Source of the DNA: Acidimicrobiales bacterium
GTDB lineage: Bacteria; Actinomycetota; Acidimicrobiia; Acidimicrobiales; SZUA-35
Length of the DNA stretch: 45,072 nucleotides
Direction of reading: 5' to 3'
NCBI GenBank assembly: GCA_020630195.1
Contig: JAHDBV010000023.1
Location: 1-45,072 of the forward strand
Shown here: piece after piece, positions 29,730 to 37,912 of the stretch
How positions within the stretch are numbered: the first letter of the stretch is position 1
Layout of the letters: the number at the start of each line of letters is the position of its first letter
Translations under genes and position numbers: made by a program
Notes under the pieces: model-generated
Database searches by the model: none
Seen by the model: only the letters and a program-made list of their open reading frames with translations
Told to the model about the DNA's origin: nothing

Positions 29730-30233
29730 TCAGTCGCCGAGGGTGCGGCCGCCCATCTGGTGGAGCGGCGCCTTCAGCAGTTCGAGTCGGGTGCCGTCGG
29801 GGTCCATGAAGTACATGGACTCCAACACACTCTCCGGCCCGACGAAGTCGACGCCGGCGGCCGCGAGCCGCTCGGCGGCGGCGTCGTACTGCTCGGGGGT
29901 CACCGAGATCGCCAGGTGGTGGAACCCGCCGAGGACCTCCTCGTAGGGCCCGAGGCCGAGACCGGGGAAGTCGAAGAAGGCCAGCAGGTTCCCGTGGCCG
30001 ATGTCGAAGAAGAAGTGGGTCGACCCCTCGTAGTCCCGGTTCTCGAACAGCTCCACCAGGGGGAACCCGAGCACGTCCTGGTAGAAGCGGATCGTCCGGT
30101 CGACATCCGAGCAGAGCAGCGCGAGATGGTGCACGCCGCGGGCGGTGGAGGCGGGGCGGAGTTCCCGGCTGCGGAGGTGCTCGGCCCGGAGGGCGTCCCA
30201 CTCGGCGGTGCGGTCGTTGGCGGTGTCGGTCAT
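29730..30233 (-). CDS. Glyoxalase/VOC-superfamily protein
   Basis: A 167-residue vicinal-oxygen-chelate protein with two beta-alpha-beta-beta-beta halves: GVHHLALLCSDVDRTIRFYQ with metal-ligand His, LVELFENRDYEG, then GFHHLAISVTPEQYD with the second His and RLELLKAPLHQMG with a Glu ligand. It may act in glutathione- or mycothiol-linked detoxification or as a dioxygenase; substrate is unknown. ATG at 30233 gives an N-terminal helical extension of about 30 residues before the fold. Confidence 0.82.
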   Translation of the reverse strand: MTDTANDRTAEWDALRAEHLRSRELRPASTARGVHHLALLCSDVDRTIRFYQDVLGFPLVELFENRDYEGSTHFFFDIGHGNLLAFFDFPGLGLGPYEEVLGGFHHLAISVTPEQYDAAAERLAAAGVDFVGPESVLESMYFMDPDGTRLELLKAPLHQMGGRTLGD

Positions 30234-30401
30234 GGCGGGACTCCTGGCGAGAGGTCGAGGCGAGGACGAAGCGGAGCGGGGCGAACGGGGAGCCACCCCC
30301 GGGCGGCACGAACGTGGGGCGATGGTGCCGCGGCCGGGGGTGACGGGGCGAGTCGTGCGGAGCGCGACCCGCCCGGAAGGGGAACCGGCGGTCGGAGGGA
30401 T
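30234..30401. other. Gap between the VOC gene and the shortened yceI
   Basis: 168 bases of very GC-rich sequence with no supported reading frame and no clear hairpin. It presumably holds the promoter of the VOC gene, which reads leftward. Confidence 0.4.
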
Positions 30402-30656
30402 TCAGTCCGCAGCGAGGGCGACGCACTGGAGCTCGAGCTCGACGCGCACCTTGTCGCCGATCACGACGGCATCGGCGCCGAGTGGGATCTCGAAGTCGAC
30501 GCCGAACGCACTGCGGGAGATCGCGGTGACGGCGGAGAAGCCGGCCCGGGTGCCGCCCCACGGGTCGCCGTTGATCCCGTTGAACTCGACGGCGGAGTGT
30601 GCGGGGTCGAGCTGCCAGGTGCCGGAGGTGAGCGGCAGTGCGGTGACGGTGGTCAT
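30402..30656 (-). pseudogene. YceI-family gene with a large in-frame internal deletion
   Basis: An 84-codon frame that joins the start of a YceI domain (SGTWQLDPAHSAVEF) directly to its end (NGINGDPWGGTRAGFSAVT, then FGVDFEIPLG and VIGDKVRVELEL). Normal YceI proteins have about 170-190 residues, so the middle 95 or so residues, with most of the lipid-binding barrel, are missing. The junction lies near 30580-30590 at Val-Glu-Phe, a tripeptide present at both edges in intact homologues, which suggests deletion by recombination. The start still has a good GAGGAGA ribosome site, so a short product may be made. Confidence 0.78.
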
Positions 30657-30723
30657 GGGAGTGTCTCCTCGAGTGCGGTGGGCAACCGGACGGTCCGGTC
30701 GTCGGGGAACGACGCGGGCACCT

Positions 30724-30739
30724 ACTTCAGTTTTGAAGT
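30724..30739. promoter_or_regulatory. MarR operator in the divergent yceI-marR region
   Basis: ACTTCA (30724-30729), GTTT, TGAAGT (30734-30739): a perfect 6-base inverted repeat in an AT-richer island. It lies just upstream of the -10 box TACGAT for the marR gene, where the -35 would be, so it fits an autoregulated operator. Confidence 0.65.
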
Positions 30740-30752
30740 TTATTCCACGGTC

Positions 30753-30758
30753 TACGAT
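30753..30758 (+). promoter_or_regulatory. -10 box of a probable leaderless marR promoter
   Basis: TACGAT, 6 bases, then the GTG at 30765; supports that start. Confidence 0.5.
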
Positions 30759-30764
30759 TTCCCC

Positions 30765-31241
30765 GTGGCCGAAGACGAGACGCGCTGGCTCGACGAGCGC
30801 GAACAGCGGGCGTGGCGGGCCTTCCTGCGTCTCCGACGCGACCTCGATCAGCGCCTCGATCGCCGGCTCCAGCGCCGGGCCGGGTTCGGGATCCTCGACT
30901 ACGAGGTGCTCGTCCACCTGTCCGAGGCGCCCGGGCGACGGCTCCGCATGAGCGATCTGGCCGCACACACCACCGCCTCACCGTCACGCCTCACCTACCG
31001 GATCGACCGGCTGGTCGAACGCGGCTGGGTCTGCCGCGGCGCCGACGAGGCCGACGGCCGCGTGCAGCTCGCCGTGCTCACCGACGAGGGCATGGCGACC
31101 TTGGCGGCCCAGGCACCCGGCCACGTCGCAGATGTCCGGTCGCTGCTCTTCGACCATGTCGAACCGGACGAACTCGATGCGGTCGCCGACGCCCTCGACC
31201 GGGTCGCCGCGGCCATCGACGAGATCGAAGACCCCACGTGA
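30765..31241 (+). CDS. MarR-family transcriptional regulator
   Basis: A 158-residue winged-helix repressor. The DNA-binding region is VLVHLSEAPGRRLRMSDLAA and SRLTYRIDRLVERGWVCRG, with the wing DEADGRVQLAVLTDEG. Dimerisation helices flank it. The usual trigger is a phenolic or redox ligand. Start GTG at 30765 follows the -10 box by 6 bases. It diverges from the shortened yceI and its stop overlaps the start of the DUF2520 gene (GTGA at 31238-31241), tying it to the pantothenate genes. Confidence 0.88.
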   Translation: MAEDETRWLDEREQRAWRAFLRLRRDLDQRLDRRLQRRAGFGILDYEVLVHLSEAPGRRLRMSDLAAHTTASPSRLTYRIDRLVERGWVCRGADEADGRVQLAVLTDEGMATLAAQAPGHVADVRSLLFDHVEPDELDAVADALDRVAAAIDEIEDPT

Positions 31242-31969
31242 GCGCACCACTCCGCATCCGGATCATCGGTGCCGGGCGAGCCGGCGGATCGTTCGCCCGC
31301 GCCCTCCGATCGGTGGGCCACACGGTCGAGCTGCTGGGCCGGAGCCCGGGCGACACCGCCGACCCCGATGTGATCCTGCTCGCGGTCCCCGACGGCGCCA
31401 TCTCCCGCGTCGCCGACGCACTGCCGGCTCTCGACGACGGCCCCGTCGTGCTCCACTGCTCGGGCGCCACCCCGCTCACCGCCCTGGCCCGCCATCCCCG
31501 GCGCGGCTCGATCCATCCGTTGATGACGCTGCCCGATGCCGAGACCGGCACGCGGCGGCTCCTCGACGACTGCACCTATGCCGTGGCCGGCGACCCCGTC
31601 ACCCGCCGGCTCGTCGACGATCTCGGCGGCCGGGCGATCGAGATCGGCGACGACCAACGGGCGCTCTACCACGCCGCCGCGGCGATCACCTCGAACCACA
31701 CCGTCGCCCTCACCGGCCAGGTCGCCCGCCTCGCCGAGCGGCTCGGCCTGCCCGCCGAGGTGTTCTGGCCGTTGCTGCGGGCCAGCGTCGAATCGGTCGC
31801 CGCCACCTCCCCCACCGACGCCCTCACCGGACCGGCCGCCCGAGGCGACCGGGCGACGATCAACGCCCACCTCGCCGCCATCGGCGACGACGAACGAGCG
31901 ACCTATCTCGCACTCGCCCGCGAGGCCGCGCGCCTGGCCGGACGCGACCTCGACCTCGGTGACGCCTGA
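31238..31969 (+). CDS. Rossmann-fold protein with DUF2520 domain, possible ketopantoate reductase-like enzyme
   Basis: A 243-residue protein. The N-terminal NAD(P)-binding motif is IRIIGAGRAGGSFARALRS, and VILLAVPDGAISRVADAL follows. VLHCSGATPL and GSIHPLMTLP are family features. The C-terminal helical DUF2520 domain includes YHAAAAITSNHTVALTGQ. The overall design is that of 6-phosphogluconate-dehydrogenase-superfamily reductases. Its place directly before panC and panB suggests it supplies pantoate by reducing ketopantoate (inference); no panE is present nearby. Confidence 0.8.
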   Translation: MSAPLRIRIIGAGRAGGSFARALRSVGHTVELLGRSPGDTADPDVILLAVPDGAISRVADALPALDDGPVVLHCSGATPLTALARHPRRGSIHPLMTLPDAETGTRRLLDDCTYAVAGDPVTRRLVDDLGGRAIEIGDDQRALYHAAAAITSNHTVALTGQVARLAERLGLPAEVFWPLLRASVESVAATSPTDALTGPAARGDRATINAHLAAIGDDERATYLALAREAARLAGRDLDLGDA

Positions 31970-32009
31970 CCGATCTGCACCACCCGAACCCGCGGGGCAG
32001 ACTGCCCGG

Positions 32010-32930
32010 ATGATCGGCACCCCTTCCCGGCAGGCCGACGAGGTCGAGCTCGTCCCCACGATCGCGGAGCTCCGCGTCCGGCTCGACGCCGAACGCGCCG
32101 CCGGACGATCGGTCGGCTTCGTGCCGACGATGGGCTACCTGCACGACGGCCACGCCTCGCTCATGCGCGCCGCGGCCGCGGCGAACGACGTGGTCGTGTC
32201 CTCGATCTTCGTGAATCCGCTCCAGTTCGCCGCGGACGAGGACCTCGAGGACTATCCCCGCGACCTCGACCGCGATCGCGCACTCGCCGCCGCGAGCGGT
32301 GTCCATCTGCTGTTCGTGCCCGACGTCGCCGAGATGTACCCGCGGGGTCCGGTCGACACCGTGGTGGCCGTGCCGCCGCTCGCCGAACGATGGGAGGGGG
32401 CGACACGGCCCACCCACTTCTCCGGTGTCGCCACCGTCGTGACGAAGTTGTTCTCGATCGTCGGCGCCTGCCGGGCCTACTTCGGTGAGAAGGACTTCCA
32501 GCAGCTGTCGATCATCCGGCGCATGGTCGCCGACCTCTCGATCCCGGTCGAGGTGGTCGGCTGTCCGATCATCCGGGAGGCCGACGGCCTCGCGATGTCG
32601 AGCCGGAACTCCTACCTCACCACCGAGCAGCGGGCGGCCGCCCCCGTGCTCCGTCGGGCGCTCGACACCGCCGTCGCTGCAATCGGCGCCGGCGAGGCCG
32701 ACGGGGTGGCGGTGACCCGCCTGATGGCCGATCTGATCGACGCCGAACCGCTCGCCGAGCTCGACTACGCCGCCGTGGTCGACCCCGACACACTCGAGCC
32801 GATCGAGGTGATCGAGGGCGAGGTCCGGTTGCTCCTGGCCGCCCAGGTCGGCCGGCCTCGACTCATCGACAACGCCGGTGCCACCATGGGCACCCCCATG
32901 GGGGCCCTCGACGAGGAGGACCATCGATGA
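32010..32930 (+). CDS. panC: Pantothenate synthetase
   Basis: A 306-residue enzyme that joins pantoate and beta-alanine with ATP to give pantothenate. Motifs: FVPTMGYLHDGHASLM with the HxGH nucleotide site, SSIFVNPLQFAADEDLEDYPR (in part), YFGEKDFQQL and the SSRNSYLT segment equivalent to KMSKS. The ATG at 32010 follows CAGACT by 6 bases and lies 40 bases after the DUF2520 stop. It overlaps panB as ATGA. Confidence 0.95.
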   Translation: MIGTPSRQADEVELVPTIAELRVRLDAERAAGRSVGFVPTMGYLHDGHASLMRAAAAANDVVVSSIFVNPLQFAADEDLEDYPRDLDRDRALAAASGVHLLFVPDVAEMYPRGPVDTVVAVPPLAERWEGATRPTHFSGVATVVTKLFSIVGACRAYFGEKDFQQLSIIRRMVADLSIPVEVVGCPIIREADGLAMSSRNSYLTTEQRAAAPVLRRALDTAVAAIGAGEADGVAVTRLMADLIDAEPLAELDYAAVVDPDTLEPIEVIEGEVRLLLAAQVGRPRLIDNAGATMGTPMGALDEEDHR

Positions 32931-33787
32931 AGCGACCATCGATCCCGGCGATCCGCAGCAGCAAAGTCCGAGACGGCAGCGAGCCGCTCGTGATGGTGAC
33001 GGCCTACGACGCGCCCTCGGCGCGGGTGGCCTCCGAGGCCGGCGTGGATCTCATCCTCGTCGGCGACAGCCTCGCCATGGTCGTGCTCGGCTACGACGAC
33101 ACGATGCAGGTGACCACCGAGGACATCGCCCATCACGTGGCCGCGGTGGCCCGGGCGAACCCCGACGCGGTGATCATCGGCGACATGCCGTGGATGAGCT
33201 TCCACGTCTCGGTCGAGGAGACCGTGCACAACGCGGCGACGCTCATCCGCGCCGGTGCGCACTGTGTGAAGCTCGAAGGTGGCCGCAAGCGCCTCCCCAT
33301 GATCGAAGCCATCCGGGCGGCCGAGATCCCGGTGATGGGCCACGTCGGTCTCACCCCGCAGTCGATGAACGTCATGGGTGGCTTCAAGGTCCAGGCCCGC
33401 CAGGCGGCCGCGGCCCGTTCACTCGTCGACGCCGCCAAGGCGCTCGAGTCGGCCGGCTGCTTCTCGATCGTCGTCGAGGGGGTGCCCGACGCGGTGGGCG
33501 CGATGGTGACCGAGGCGATCAACGTGCCGATCATCGGCATCGGTGCCGGTCCGGGCTGCGACGGCCAGGTGCTCGTGTACCACGACCTCATCGGCCTCGA
33601 GAATCGCTTCAAGCCGAAGTTCGTCCGCCGGTACGGCACGGCCTACGAGGACCAGGTCGACTCGCTCACCCGGTTCGCCGCCGACGTCCGCAGCGGCGAC
33701 TTCCCCGGTGAGGACGAGATCTACCGGGCCAACGACGACCTGACCGAGGCGCTCGGCCTCTACGGCTCCCAGCCCACCGAGGACTGA
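32927..33787 (+). CDS. panB: 3-methyl-2-oxobutanoate hydroxymethyltransferase
   Basis: A 286-residue TIM-barrel enzyme that adds a hydroxymethyl group from methylene-tetrahydrofolate to ketoisovalerate, the first committed step of pantothenate synthesis. Seen: VMVTAYDAPSARVASEAGVD, LVGDSLAMVVLGYDDT (metal-binding Asp), GDMPWMSFH, VKLEGG, GHVGLTPQ and IIGIGAGPGCDGQVLVYHD. Start overlaps the panC stop. It converges with the CPBP gene. Confidence 0.96.
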   Translation: MKRPSIPAIRSSKVRDGSEPLVMVTAYDAPSARVASEAGVDLILVGDSLAMVVLGYDDTMQVTTEDIAHHVAAVARANPDAVIIGDMPWMSFHVSVEETVHNAATLIRAGAHCVKLEGGRKRLPMIEAIRAAEIPVMGHVGLTPQSMNVMGGFKVQARQAAAARSLVDAAKALESAGCFSIVVEGVPDAVGAMVTEAINVPIIGIGAGPGCDGQVLVYHDLIGLENRFKPKFVRRYGTAYEDQVDSLTRFAADVRSGDFPGEDEIYRANDDLTEALGLYGSQPTED

Positions 33788-33798
33788 TCGCCCGGACG

Positions 33799-34641
33799 TC
33801 AGCCCCAGCCGAAGATCGCGAACGCGGTGGCGAGGCTGTTCAGGATGATGTGGGTGACGATGCTCGGCCCGAGCCGTCCGGTCCACAGGGTGAGCGCGGT
33901 GAGCACGATGCCGAGCGCCCCGATCGAGGTGTAGAGCACCAGGATCTCCTCCCAGGTGCCGCCCTGGAAGTGGCCGAGCGTGAACACGAACCACGACACG
34001 ATCGATCCGACGACGATGCCGCGGGACTTCGTCACGGCCCGCAGCACCAGGCCACGGAAGAAGAGCTCCTCGCCGATCGGCACGATGAGCCCGACGAGCA
34101 GGGCCACCGCGACGGCCACGACCGGTCGGTCGGCGGCGTCGCGGACGAAGCCGGTGTTGCCCACCGGTTGCTCCTGTCCGGTGGCGGCCAACGCGAGCAA
34201 CGTGAAGAGGTAGACCACGAAGCTCGCACCGATGAACCCGAGGGCGCCGAGGCCGAGATCGGCCGCTCGGAACTCGAAGCCGAGATCGTGACGGAGCGAA
34301 CCGGTGCCCCGGAGTCGCACGGCGAGCACCGGCACGGCCACCCAGACGAGTGCTCCACCGATGAGGGCGACCACGGTGGCGACGTCGCCGGCGAGGAACG
34401 AACCGAGCACGGCGGTGAGGCCGACGGCCGCGAGCAGCACCGGGATCGTGACGAGCAGATCCAGGGTGCCCCAGCGGGTCTCCCGCCACGACTGGCCGGG
34501 CGACCACCAGTGGCGTGGCGGCTCGACATAGCCGGCGGGTGCGGGCGTGGGAGCGAACGACGGCACCACCGACGAGCCGTCCCCGGGCAGGGGTCGGCGT
34601 GTGGTGGGCGATTCGGCGGAGTGCGGTCCCGACGTCGTCAT
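33799..34641 (-). CDS. CPBP-family intramembrane metalloprotease
   Basis: A 280-residue membrane protein. A Pro-rich cytosolic N-terminus of about 60 residues precedes eight or so hydrophobic helices. The CPBP/Abi motifs are GEELFFRGLVLRAV (EExxxR), FTLGHFQGG (FxxxH) and GPSIVTHIILN (HxxxN). Members cleave or process proteins in the membrane or serve in bacteriocin immunity; the target is unknown. ATG at 34641 is chosen; the longer frame lies opposite the RNB gene. Confidence 0.87.
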   Translation of the reverse strand: MTTSGPHSAESPTTRRPLPGDGSSVVPSFAPTPAPAGYVEPPRHWWSPGQSWRETRWGTLDLLVTIPVLLAAVGLTAVLGSFLAGDVATVVALIGGALVWVAVPVLAVRLRGTGSLRHDLGFEFRAADLGLGALGFIGASFVVYLFTLLALAATGQEQPVGNTGFVRDAADRPVVAVAVALLVGLIVPIGEELFFRGLVLRAVTKSRGIVVGSIVSWFVFTLGHFQGGTWEEILVLYTSIGALGIVLTALTLWTGRLGPSIVTHIILNSLATAFAIFGWG

Positions 34642-34770
34642 CGGGGTTCCGATCGGCCGTGGGGCGTCGCTTGTGACTCGATGGGCGGGCGATGAACCAT
34701 CCCCACCAGCATGCCTCCCCGGGCGGGCCGACCCCGGGTCGGGGGGCTCCGGGTGACCGATGCGAGGTTG

Positions 34771-34776
34771 TAGGTT
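34771..34776 (+). promoter_or_regulatory. -10 box of a probable leaderless promoter for the RNB ribonuclease
   Basis: TAGGTT, 6 bases, then the GTG at 34783. Confidence 0.5.
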
Positions 34777-34782
34777 CGCGCC

Positions 34783-36207
34783 GTGCCCTCCCCCTCGCTC
34801 CACTGCAACTCCGAACTCGACGGTCGACTCCGGGCCGGTTTCGACGCGATCCGGGTCGAGCTCCGTGTGCCCGAACGCTTCAGCGACGAGGTGCTCGCCG
34901 CCGCCGAGGCCGCCACGCCGGTCGACGTGCCCCGCCGCGATCTCCGGGACATCGAGTTCGTCGCGATCGATCCGCCCGGCGCCACCGACCTCGATCAGGC
35001 CCTCTGGATCGACACCCACGACCACGGCTGGACACTGCGGTACGCCATCGCGGACGTCGCCGCCTTCGTCCGCCCGGGCGACCCGATCGACCTCGAAGCC
35101 CGCAACCGCGGGGTCACGCTCTACTCCCCCGACCTCCGCACGCCGCTCCACCCGCCCGTGCTGTCCGAAGACCGCGGCTCGCTCCTCCCCGGCGGCGAGC
35201 GTCCGGCGCTCGTGTGGCACATCGAGCTCGACGCCGACGGGAACAAGACCTCGGCCCGGATCGAACGGGCGTGGGTGAAGATCCGTGCCGCCATCTCCTA
35301 CGCCGAGGCGCAGCGTCGCATCGACGCCGGCGGCGAACCGCTCTACGACGCACTGGCCGCCGTCGGTCGGCTCCGCCAGCGGATCGAGGCCGAGCGTGGC
35401 GGGGTGAGCCTCAACCTCCCGTCCCAGGAGGTGGTCCGCCACGACGGCCACTTCGACCTCGAGTACGACGACTCGCTGCCGGTCGAGGGGTGGAACGCGC
35501 AGATCTCCCTGCTCACCGGCATGGCCGCCGCCGACCTGATGATCGATGCCGGTGTCGGCATGCTCCGCACCCTGCCGCCGCCACGCCGCCGGGACGTGCG
35601 CCGTCTGCAACGTCAGGCCGCCGCCCTCGGGGTCGACTGGCCCGACGGGGTCGAGTATCCCGACTTCATCCGTGACGTCGTGCCCGACACCGCACGTTCG
35701 AAGGCCCTGCTGATCCAGGCCGCCCGCACGCTGCGGGGCGCCGGCTATCAGGGGTTCCGGGGTGAGCTGCCCGACCTGCACCTGCACGGGGCGATCGCCG
35801 CGCCGTACGCCCACGTCACCGCGCCGCTGCGTCGGCTGATCGACCGGTTCGGCAACGAACTCCTCGTGGCGATCTGTGACGACGCCGAACCGCCGGCGTG
35901 GGTGATCGAAGCACTCGACGAGTTGCCGTCGTTGATGGGGCGGGCCCGCTCACGGGAGTCGGCACTCGAACGGGCCATGGTCGACTTCACCGAGACGATG
36001 ATGCTGCAGCCCCGCATCGGCGAGACCTTCCGCGGCGCCGTGGTCGACGTCGACACCGACCGGGACCGGGCGACGGTGCAGATCGCGGAACCGCCCGTGG
36101 TCACGAGGGTGCGGCCCGACGGACTCGAGCTGGGCACCTCCATCGAGCTGCGCCTCGACGCCGTCGACACCGCGGCCCGCACCCTCGCCTTCACCCCGCT
36201 CGTCTGA
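34783..36207 (+). CDS. RNB-domain ribonuclease (RNase II family)
   Basis: A 474-residue 3'-5' exoribonuclease, shorter than RNase R (700 or more) and with little N-terminal cold-shock region. The catalytic segment is VAIDPPGATDLDQALW; the last Asp of the classical four-acid set is Gln, a form I recall as common in actinobacterial members. Further RNB marks: LYSPDLRTPLHPPVLSED, FRGELPDLHLHGAIAAPYAHVTAPLRRLIDRFGN (in part). The end (FRGAVVDVDTDRDRATVQIA) looks like an S1-type fold. The next gene starts 13 bases downstream. Confidence 0.88.
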   Translation: MPSPSLHCNSELDGRLRAGFDAIRVELRVPERFSDEVLAAAEAATPVDVPRRDLRDIEFVAIDPPGATDLDQALWIDTHDHGWTLRYAIADVAAFVRPGDPIDLEARNRGVTLYSPDLRTPLHPPVLSEDRGSLLPGGERPALVWHIELDADGNKTSARIERAWVKIRAAISYAEAQRRIDAGGEPLYDALAAVGRLRQRIEAERGGVSLNLPSQEVVRHDGHFDLEYDDSLPVEGWNAQISLLTGMAAADLMIDAGVGMLRTLPPPRRRDVRRLQRQAAALGVDWPDGVEYPDFIRDVVPDTARSKALLIQAARTLRGAGYQGFRGELPDLHLHGAIAAPYAHVTAPLRRLIDRFGNELLVAICDDAEPPAWVIEALDELPSLMGRARSRESALERAMVDFTETMMLQPRIGETFRGAVVDVDTDRDRATVQIAEPPVVTRVRPDGLELGTSIELRLDAVDTAARTLAFTPLV

Positions 36208-36220
36208 CGCGGAGCCACCG

Positions 36221-37270
36221 ATGAGCGACGACCACCACCTCGACGACCCGGGCATCCCGCTCCCGACGATCGACCGCGAGCCCCCGGGCGCCGACTGGCC
36301 GACCGCCGGACTCGACGACGCCGTCGACCGGGCCCGCCTCGACGCGCTGTTCGACGAGGCCTTCGGCGACGAAGACCACCCCCGCACCCGGCTGACGCTC
36401 GCCGCCGTGGTCATCCACCGTGGCCGGCTCGTCGCCGAGCGCTACTCGAGCACCGCCGATGCCGACACGACACTCGTCTCGTGGTCGATGGCGAAGAGCG
36501 TGACCGCGGCGATGATCGGTCTGCTCGTCGGCGACGGCCGGCTCGACCTCGACGCGCCCGCCCCGGTGCCCGGTTGGGACGACGAACGCTCGGCGATCAC
36601 GATCCGCCACCTGCTCACGATGACCTCCGGGCTGGCCTGGCGGGAGGACTACGTCGACGGTGAGGCGTCGGACGTGATCGAGATGTTGTTCGGCGCCGGC
36701 CAACACGACGTCGACGGCTTCGCCTCGGCGCTCCCCACCACCGCCGCGCCCGACGAGGTGTTCTGCTACTCGAGCGGCACGACGAACATCCTGGCCGGCA
36801 TCGTGCGCCGGACCCTCGGCGGCGAGGCGGCCACCCGGGCGTTCCTCGACGAACGGCTCTTCGGCCCGCTCGGCATGACCAGCGCCGACCCACGCTTCGA
36901 CGAGACGGGCACGTTCATCGGCAGCTCGTTCCTCTACGCCACGGCCCGGGACTTCGCCCGCTTCGGTGAACTCCACCTCCGTGACGGGGTGTGGCACGAC
37001 CGCATCCTCCCCGAGGGCTGGGTTGATTCGGTGCGGGCCCCGATCCCCCAGGCCGTCCCGGAGAAGAACCACTACGGCCGCCAGTGGTGGTTGTGGCGCG
37101 ACGAACCCGGTGTCTTCGGCTGCCACGGCTACGAGGGGCAGTTCATCGGGGTCGACCCCCGACGGGATCTCGTGGCGGTCCGCCTCGGCAAGACCCCCGA
37201 GCCGAACACCGCCGAGGGCCGCCACTGGCTGCGTGACGTGATGCGCTGCTTCCCGACCCTCGGCGCCTGA
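36221..37270 (+). CDS. Serine hydrolase, beta-lactamase/class C-like family
   Basis: A 349-residue penicillin-binding-protein-like hydrolase without signal peptide, so probably cytosolic. The catalytic SxxK is WSMAKSVTAAM, the Tyr motif is CYSSGTTN and the third motif region is HGYEGQFIGVDP. These enzymes act as esterases, peptidases or lactamases; the substrate cannot be judged. The ATG at 36221 has a GGAG-like site upstream. It probably shares the RNB transcript. Confidence 0.85.
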   Translation: MSDDHHLDDPGIPLPTIDREPPGADWPTAGLDDAVDRARLDALFDEAFGDEDHPRTRLTLAAVVIHRGRLVAERYSSTADADTTLVSWSMAKSVTAAMIGLLVGDGRLDLDAPAPVPGWDDERSAITIRHLLTMTSGLAWREDYVDGEASDVIEMLFGAGQHDVDGFASALPTTAAPDEVFCYSSGTTNILAGIVRRTLGGEAATRAFLDERLFGPLGMTSADPRFDETGTFIGSSFLYATARDFARFGELHLRDGVWHDRILPEGWVDSVRAPIPQAVPEKNHYGRQWWLWRDEPGVFGCHGYEGQFIGVDPRRDLVAVRLGKTPEPNTAEGRHWLRDVMRCFPTLGA

Positions 37271-37290
37271 CCCGGCACCGGCGTCGATGG

Positions 37291-37797
37291 CTACGGGCGC
37301 GGGCTCTGGAGCTCCGCACGGGTGAAGCCGTACATCACCTGATCGCCCCACTCGCCGTTGCGGAGCTGCGACCCACGGATCACGCCCTCCCGGAGGAAGC
37401 CGGCCCGCTCCAACGCCTTCTGCTCGGCCATGTTGTCGACCGAGGTGTCGGCCTCGACCCGGTGGCTCGGTGTGGTCTCGAGCAGACGTTCGGCGAGCAG
37501 ACGCTGGGCGCGGGCACCGTGGCCCTGGTTGCGGTGCTCCGGCAGGATCGTGATCCCGATCCGCCAGGCGAGGCTCGGCCGGGTCGGCCCGTAGGGCACA
37601 CCGAACCAGGTGAGGTCACCGATGGCGGTGCCATCCGCGAGCTCGACGATGACCCGACCGGCACCGGGCAGCGCCACCCGCAACGGGGCGCCATCGGTCT
37701 CGGGGAAGTGGTTGAAGGGACCGGCCACCGACGGATCGGCGAGACGCTCCAGCAGCGGGGTGTCTCGTTGGGCGTCGACCGGGCGAAGTCGGATCAC
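37291..37797 (-). CDS. GNAT-family N-acetyltransferase
   Basis: A 168-residue acetyltransferase with the acetyl-CoA site LPEHRNQGHGARAQRLLAERL (in part) and the C-terminal VDNMAEQKALERAGFLREG. The substrate is not predictable. GTG at 37797 begins VIRLRPVDAQ, a normal GNAT start, and a CATGCT box stands 6 bases upstream; a longer in-frame start at 37890 would overlap the divergent Ada-AlkA promoter. Confidence 0.83.
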   Translation of the reverse strand: MIRLRPVDAQRDTPLLERLADPSVAGPFNHFPETDGAPLRVALPGAGRVIVELADGTAIGDLTWFGVPYGPTRPSLAWRIGITILPEHRNQGHGARAQRLLAERLLETTPSHRVEADTSVDNMAEQKALERAGFLREGVIRGSQLRNGEWGDQVMYGFTRAELQSPRP

Positions 37798-37899
37798 CCC
37801 CGCAGCATGCCGGACGGAATCCGTTCGTGGGTGCCCGACGGCGACACGATCGCGCACCGCCGTGTCCGTTTTCGGCCGGTACGACGGCATGACCAGCGG

Positions 37900-37905
37900 T
37901 AGAAC
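37900..37905 (+). promoter_or_regulatory. -10 box of a probable leaderless promoter for the Ada-AlkA gene
   Basis: TAGAAC, 7 bases, then the GTG at 37913; it argues for that start rather than the ATG at 37889. Confidence 0.45.
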
Positions 37906-37912
37906 AGACCCC

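Noticed and set aside
30657-30968. N-terminal extension of the short YceI frame
   Set aside because: The extension runs through the MarR operator and start region opposite marR; the internal ATG at 30656 has a good ribosome site and the YceI start.
33799-35814. Minus-strand open frame of 671 codons through the CPBP gene and beyond
   Set aside because: Only the part from 34641 downward encodes CPBP motifs; the rest lies opposite the RNB nuclease and has shadow composition.
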